DNA from: Bacteroides sp. | GTDB taxonomy: Bacteria; Bacteroidota; Bacteroidia; Bacteroidales; Bacteroidaceae | NCBI RefSeq assembly: GCF_030151085.1 | Contig: NZ_JASLER010000093.1 | Location: 1 to 64,000 of the forward strand | DNA: 64,000 nucleotides | Reading direction: 5' to 3' | In this document: piece after piece, positions 61,076-64,000 of the stretch | Position numbering within the stretch: position 1 is the first letter of the stretch | How the letters are laid out: each line of letters starts with the position of its first letter | Notes under the pieces: model-generated | The model's input: the letters and a program-made list of their open reading frames with translations, nothing else | Databases searched by the model: none | What the model was told of the DNA's origin: nothing | Translations under genes and position numbers: made by a program

Positions 61076-61990
61076 TTAGAATCGGGAACCGGCACCTCCT
61101 CCGCCTCCCATACCTCCTCCGAAGCTGCCACCACTGAAGCCACCTCCTCCACCTCCGAAGCCGCGTCCACCGCCCATGCCACCGAAGATAACAGGACCGC
61201 CTCCACCGCCACCACGATAATTCTCGTCGTACGATTGTTGGCGTCTAACTACTTTATGCCCACAATTACGGCACGTATAGGTTACGTCCTCAGTCTTCAC
61301 TCCGTTGCGGCGCGAAACGAGTACACTGCCGCTACGTTGCAGCTTGTGTTGTCCACAGTTGGGGCATTTGGTAGCCCTGCGCTGTGCAAGAATGCCGAAG
61401 AACGAAGCTACAGCGATAATGCCTAAAAGTCCAAGAAGCATGCTGCCGATTGGAAGGTCGTCTCCTTCATCCGTATCGTTCGCCATGCTACCGTCGAGCC
61501 GTGCGCAAACAGCACGTACTCCGGCTACCATACCTTCATCCCAATTGCCATTTTTCAAATACGGAATCATATCGCGCGTCTGGATGCGCTTACAAATAGC
61601 GTCGGGTAAATCACCTTCCAAACCGTAACCTGTATAGAACTGAATACACCGTTGGTCGGTAACCAGCAGGATGACTAAACCGTTATTCTTTTCTTTCTTT
61701 CCTACACCCCATTCATTCAGTAACTGATGTGCAAAATCGAAGCAATCTTCCGAACCAATGGACGGAACAACGGCCACTACTGTTTCGATGCCCGTTTGTT
61801 GTTCTAACGCATACAACATACGGTCTATGCTATCGCAAGCTGCTATGGATAAAATATTGGCAGGATTGCAGACATACCGTGTCTTGTCCTGAAGATGTAC
61901 TTTGGGGATGTTATTGGTTGTGTAAACCTCTTGTGCCTGCAAGGAAAAGAGCAAGCAAAAGAAAAATGTTATAGAAATAATTCGTCTCAT
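61076..61990 (-). CDS. TPM-domain membrane protein with zinc ribbon and glycine-rich tail
   Basis: 304 residues. Signal peptide MRRIISITFFFCLLFSLQAQ. TPM (YgcG-type) domain at about 35-165, with IETVVAVVPSIG and GLVILLVTDQRCIQFYTGYGLEGDLPD. Membrane helix GSMLLGLLGIIAVASFFGIL. A cytoplasmic zinc ribbon follows (CPNCG and CRNCG at about 209 and 240). The extreme Gly tail after residue 258 ends GGGGGAGSRF. TPM proteins have been linked to phosphatase or photosystem repair activity in other organisms; here only the pairing with lemA is informative. It lies 39 bases downstream of the hydrolase gene and may be read from there or from its own weak promoter. Confidence 0.88.
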   Translation of the reverse strand: MRRIISITFFFCLLFSLQAQEVYTTNNIPKVHLQDKTRYVCNPANILSIAACDSIDRMLYALEQQTGIETVVAVVPSIGSEDCFDFAHQLLNEWGVGKKEKNNGLVILLVTDQRCIQFYTGYGLEGDLPDAICKRIQTRDMIPYLKNGNWDEGMVAGVRAVCARLDGSMANDTDEGDDLPIGSMLLGLLGIIAVASFFGILAQRRATKCPNCGQHKLQRSGSVLVSRRNGVKTEDVTYTCRNCGHKVVRRQQSYDENYRGGGGGGPVIFGGMGGGRGFGGGGGGFSGGSFGGGMGGGGGAGSRF

Positions 61991-62009
61991 ACTATAGTAT
62001 TTGTAGCAG

Positions 62010-62017
62010 CGAAGATA
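62010..62017 (-). promoter_or_regulatory. possible -7 element of TPM-lemA unit
   Basis: TATCTTCG on the minus strand differs by one base from TAnnTTTG and lies 19 bases before the ATG at 61990. Confidence 0.35.
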
Positions 62018-62029
62018 AGGAAAATCACA

Positions 62030-63043
62030 TCAATGAATATATTTTTCCACAAAATTCTTTACCCGCTCTGTATATTCCTGCGGATAGTCTTTGTAAGATT
62101 TGGCATGCGTTGCACCGGGAACAATCCATAATTCTTTAGGTTCTGGCTTAGCTTCATAGAGGGAATAAACCATCCAGGTAGGCACATACGTATCAGCGTC
62201 CCCATGAATGAAGAACATAGGCAGGCTGCATTTCTTTACTTGATTCAATGCGGAAGCTTCGCGGAAATCCCATTCATATTCTTGCTTGCAAAGCCAGCTT
62301 GCTACATGCAGCAAGGGGAAGGCTGGCAAACCGTATTGAGCTTTCAATTCACCACGGAACTCATCCCATACACTGGTGTAACCGCAGTCTTCTACAAAAC
62401 ATTTGATGAAGGGTTGCTGATAGACGCCATGTTCTACATCTCCGGAGATCATCATGGTGGTTGCGGCACCCATAGATATGCCATGTACTACCATTTCTGT
62501 ACCACTACTACGTACGTAAGTACTATCGCCTACAGCTACTATTTCGTTGTTTCTGCCAAAGAGTTCATCGGCGGTGGTAGTCCATTGCAGGACGTCGAGA
62601 CGATCCAACCAGCCCATTTGTATTTCGGTACCCTCGCTCATTCCGTGCCCGTGGAGGTCGGGTAGCAGGACATTATATTTTAGTTGACGGTTATAGAGAT
62701 AGCCAATATTGAGCATGCGGATGGAATTGTCGGTATAACCGTGTACAATGACTGCGGTTTTGCGCGTAGGTTGGGCAGCTTCAATATAGAGGGCGTGTAG
62801 TTTCTCACCCCGGTCGTTTTCTAAATAAAAGTCGCGTAAGGCACCCACAGTTTGCAGGCTGTCTACCCACGGTTTCAATTCCGGATACTCATTAAACATA
62901 TATTCGTAGGACGTCTCAATATTGCGGGCGCGTGCGAGGTCGTCGGGCTTTAGTGCATGCCCTAACATATAATAACCTCCACACAGCAGAACAGTGCAGA
63001 GAACGGCTAAACTGATTAATGAGTATTTAAAAATCCTTTTCAT
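62030..63043 (-). CDS. membrane-anchored alpha/beta hydrolase
   Basis: 337 residues. N-terminal anchor or signal segment YSLISLAVLCTVLLCGGYYML, so probably attached to the inner membrane with the enzyme outside. Serine-hydrolase triad: nucleophile in VVHGISMGAATT (GxSxG), acid in FFIHGDADTYVP, His in VPGATHAKSY. The oxyanion loop is AVIVHGYTDN, and LLPDLHGHGMSEG precedes the cap. The family (YfhR/BAAT-like) covers esterases and acyl hydrolases; the substrate is unknown. The frame is open from 63118 inside aroE, but the ATG at 63043 starts 1 base after the aroE stop, showing a tight operon. Confidence 0.85.
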   Translation of the reverse strand: MKRIFKYSLISLAVLCTVLLCGGYYMLGHALKPDDLARARNIETSYEYMFNEYPELKPWVDSLQTVGALRDFYLENDRGEKLHALYIEAAQPTRKTAVIVHGYTDNSIRMLNIGYLYNRQLKYNVLLPDLHGHGMSEGTEIQMGWLDRLDVLQWTTTADELFGRNNEIVAVGDSTYVRSSGTEMVVHGISMGAATTMMISGDVEHGVYQQPFIKCFVEDCGYTSVWDEFRGELKAQYGLPAFPLLHVASWLCKQEYEWDFREASALNQVKKCSLPMFFIHGDADTYVPTWMVYSLYEAKPEPKELWIVPGATHAKSYKDYPQEYTERVKNFVEKYIH

Positions 63044-63044
63044 G

Positions 63045-63791
63045 TTACCTATTCCAAATTTCCCATGCAGCAAAGGCTTGCAACAACAGCATTTCCAGTC
63101 CGTTCTTGGTGACGGCACCTTGTGCTTCGCCTTTCTTCATGAAAAGAGTTTCATTTGGATTATATAACAAATCGTAAAGCAAATGGTTGGGAGTCAATGA
63201 CTCGTAAGGAATGTTAGGGCAAAAATCTACCTTTGGGTACATGCCTACAGGGGTACAGTTCACAATGACTGTGTACTCTTGCATGATTTCGGGAGTCAAC
63301 TCTTCGTAAGTCAGGTATTTATCGTAATCTTTGGTACGTGATACAAAGGTGCTTTCTACTCCTAGATTTTTCAGTCCCCAATATACAGCTTTGGATGCTC
63401 CGCCGGTGCCCAGGATTAATGCTTTTTTATGATGCTGCTCCAATAGAGGTTCTATGGATTGTGTAAACCCGATGATATCTGAGTTACAACCTATCAGTTT
63501 CACCTTACCTTTGGGGAGGCGGATAATCTTAATAACATTGACTGCGCCTATCTTGGCTGTGTCTTTGTCAAGTTCATCCAGGTAGGGAATGACTTGTTCC
63601 TTATAGGGTATGGTCACATTGAGTCCGCAGAGATTAGGGTTTTCTTCTATCACTTCCATAAAGTCTTCGATGCGGGGGATTTCGAAGTTTACGTATTCTG
63701 CATCGATATTCTCTGCCTTGAATTTCTCATTGAAATATCCGATGGAGAACGAATGCTTCAGCGGATAGCCTATTAAACCGTATTTCTGCAT
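63045..63791 (-). CDS. aroE: shikimate dehydrogenase
   Basis: Reduces 3-dehydroshikimate to shikimate with NADPH in aromatic amino-acid and chorismate synthesis. 248 residues. Substrate site: GYPLKHSFSIGYFN and GLNVTIPYKE with the catalytic Lys. The partner Asp is in LIGCNSDIIGF. The nucleotide site is ILGTGGASKAVYWGL, and VNCTPVGMYP is also conserved. It follows menG/ubiE by 32 bases on the same strand; both serve chorismate-derived products (menaquinone), so the grouping makes sense. Confidence 0.96.
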   Translation of the reverse strand: MQKYGLIGYPLKHSFSIGYFNEKFKAENIDAEYVNFEIPRIEDFMEVIEENPNLCGLNVTIPYKEQVIPYLDELDKDTAKIGAVNVIKIIRLPKGKVKLIGCNSDIIGFTQSIEPLLEQHHKKALILGTGGASKAVYWGLKNLGVESTFVSRTKDYDKYLTYEELTPEIMQEYTVIVNCTPVGMYPKVDFCPNIPYESLTPNHLLYDLLYNPNETLFMKKGEAQGAVTKNGLEMLLLQAFAAWEIWNR

Positions 63792-63823
63792 ATTGATGGG
63801 GTATTAAAAGAATGATGATTTGC

Positions 63824-64000
63824 TTATTTCTGAGCTACATATAAAGTACATATTCCGAAAGTCAACCGCTTGAAGTACACTTTGCTGAAGCCCGCTTTGT
63901 TAAGGACCTTCTGCATTACTTCTCCTTGCGGAAAAGCACGGATACTCTGCGGTAGATAGGTATAGGCACTGTTATCTTTCGAAATACATTTGCCGATTAG
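63824..64000 (-). CDS. menG: demethylmenaquinone methyltransferase, C-terminal end
   Basis: The last 58 codons of a minus-strand gene that runs off the window edge. The end reads YTYLPQSIRAFPQGEVMQKV and LTFGICTLYVAQK, matching the C-terminus of MenG/UbiE methyltransferases (Y-x-Y-L-P-x-S-I-x-x-F-P). These use SAM to methylate demethylmenaquinone, the last step of menaquinone synthesis. The SAM-binding N-terminal part is outside the window. Same strand and next to aroE. Confidence 0.88.
   Translation of the reverse strand, partial: LIGKCISKDNSAYTYLPQSIRAFPQGEVMQKVLNKAGFSKVYFKRLTFGICTLYVAQK

Noticed and set aside
63044..63118. N-terminal extension of the alpha/beta hydrolase
   Set aside because: It overlaps the end of aroE in another frame; the ATG at 63043 follows the aroE stop by one base and starts the membrane anchor.

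Overview
The window is almost entirely chromosomal DNA of a gut Bacteroides-type bacterium. Reasons: moderate GC; three SusC/SusD outer-membrane nutrient uptake pairs; ECF sigma/FecR anti-sigma regulators; GLPGLI and HU-like proteins; and Bacteroidota-type promoters (TAnnTTTG at about -7). I cannot name the species. The first ~325 bases are an exception. They are very GC-rich and encode the start of an actinobacterial-looking RarA/MgsA ATPase that breaks off mid-gene against a Bacteroides efflux gene. This looks like a chimeric join, not biology.

Layout. 326-2373: truncated RND efflux adaptor and a divergent AraC regulator. 2506-4507: kdsC, maf and a patatin-like protein. 4559-13222 (all minus strand): TPR protein, glutaminase plus porin, pgk, nth, an MFS transporter, pheS. 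13643-25112: host-glycan utilisation locus 1 (GH33 sialidase, ECF sigma, FecR, SusC with STN domain, SusD, GH2 enzyme). 25288-26484: Fsr-like MFS transporter. 26662-33990: secreted zinc metalloprotease with a SusC/SusD pair, possibly for peptides. 34102-35872: HU-like protein, a long repeat-filled intergenic region, a possible toxin-like orphan gene, tRNA-Ala. 35976-40825: DUF4286 gene, ruvC, lipoprotein pullulanase, small membrane protein, double ABC ATPase. 40854-49826: locus 2 (ECF sigma, FecR, SusC, SusD, GH110 alpha-1,3-galactosidase). 49921-53258: fructose-6-phosphate aldolase, LTA-synthase-like protein, PAP2 phosphatase. 53263-59062: GLPGLI protein and outer-membrane barrel, divergent from a histidine kinase/response regulator pair. 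59069-64000 (minus strand): lipoprotein, repeat array, lemA, TPM protein, alpha/beta hydrolase, aroE, 3' end of menG/ubiE.

How it works together. The two ECF/anti-sigma loci carry enzymes for caps of host glycans: sialic acid and beta-linked sugars in one, the blood-group-B alpha-1,3-galactose in the other. In both, the STN domain of SusC would signal through FecR to the sigma factor.

The least explained structure is a set of intergenic arrays with strict 21- or 22-bp periodicity (1331-1393, 13422-13505, 34566-34741, 34870-34932, 60023-60264). Their sequences differ from each other, but each lies next to the 5' end of at least one gene. The second is the orphan gene at 34981, whose N-terminus resembles the VDNR...IQR leader of Bacteroidota polymorphic/injected effector-like proteins. 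The third is the GLPGLI/barrel/two-component cluster, whose divergent promoter region has an OmpR-type direct repeat.
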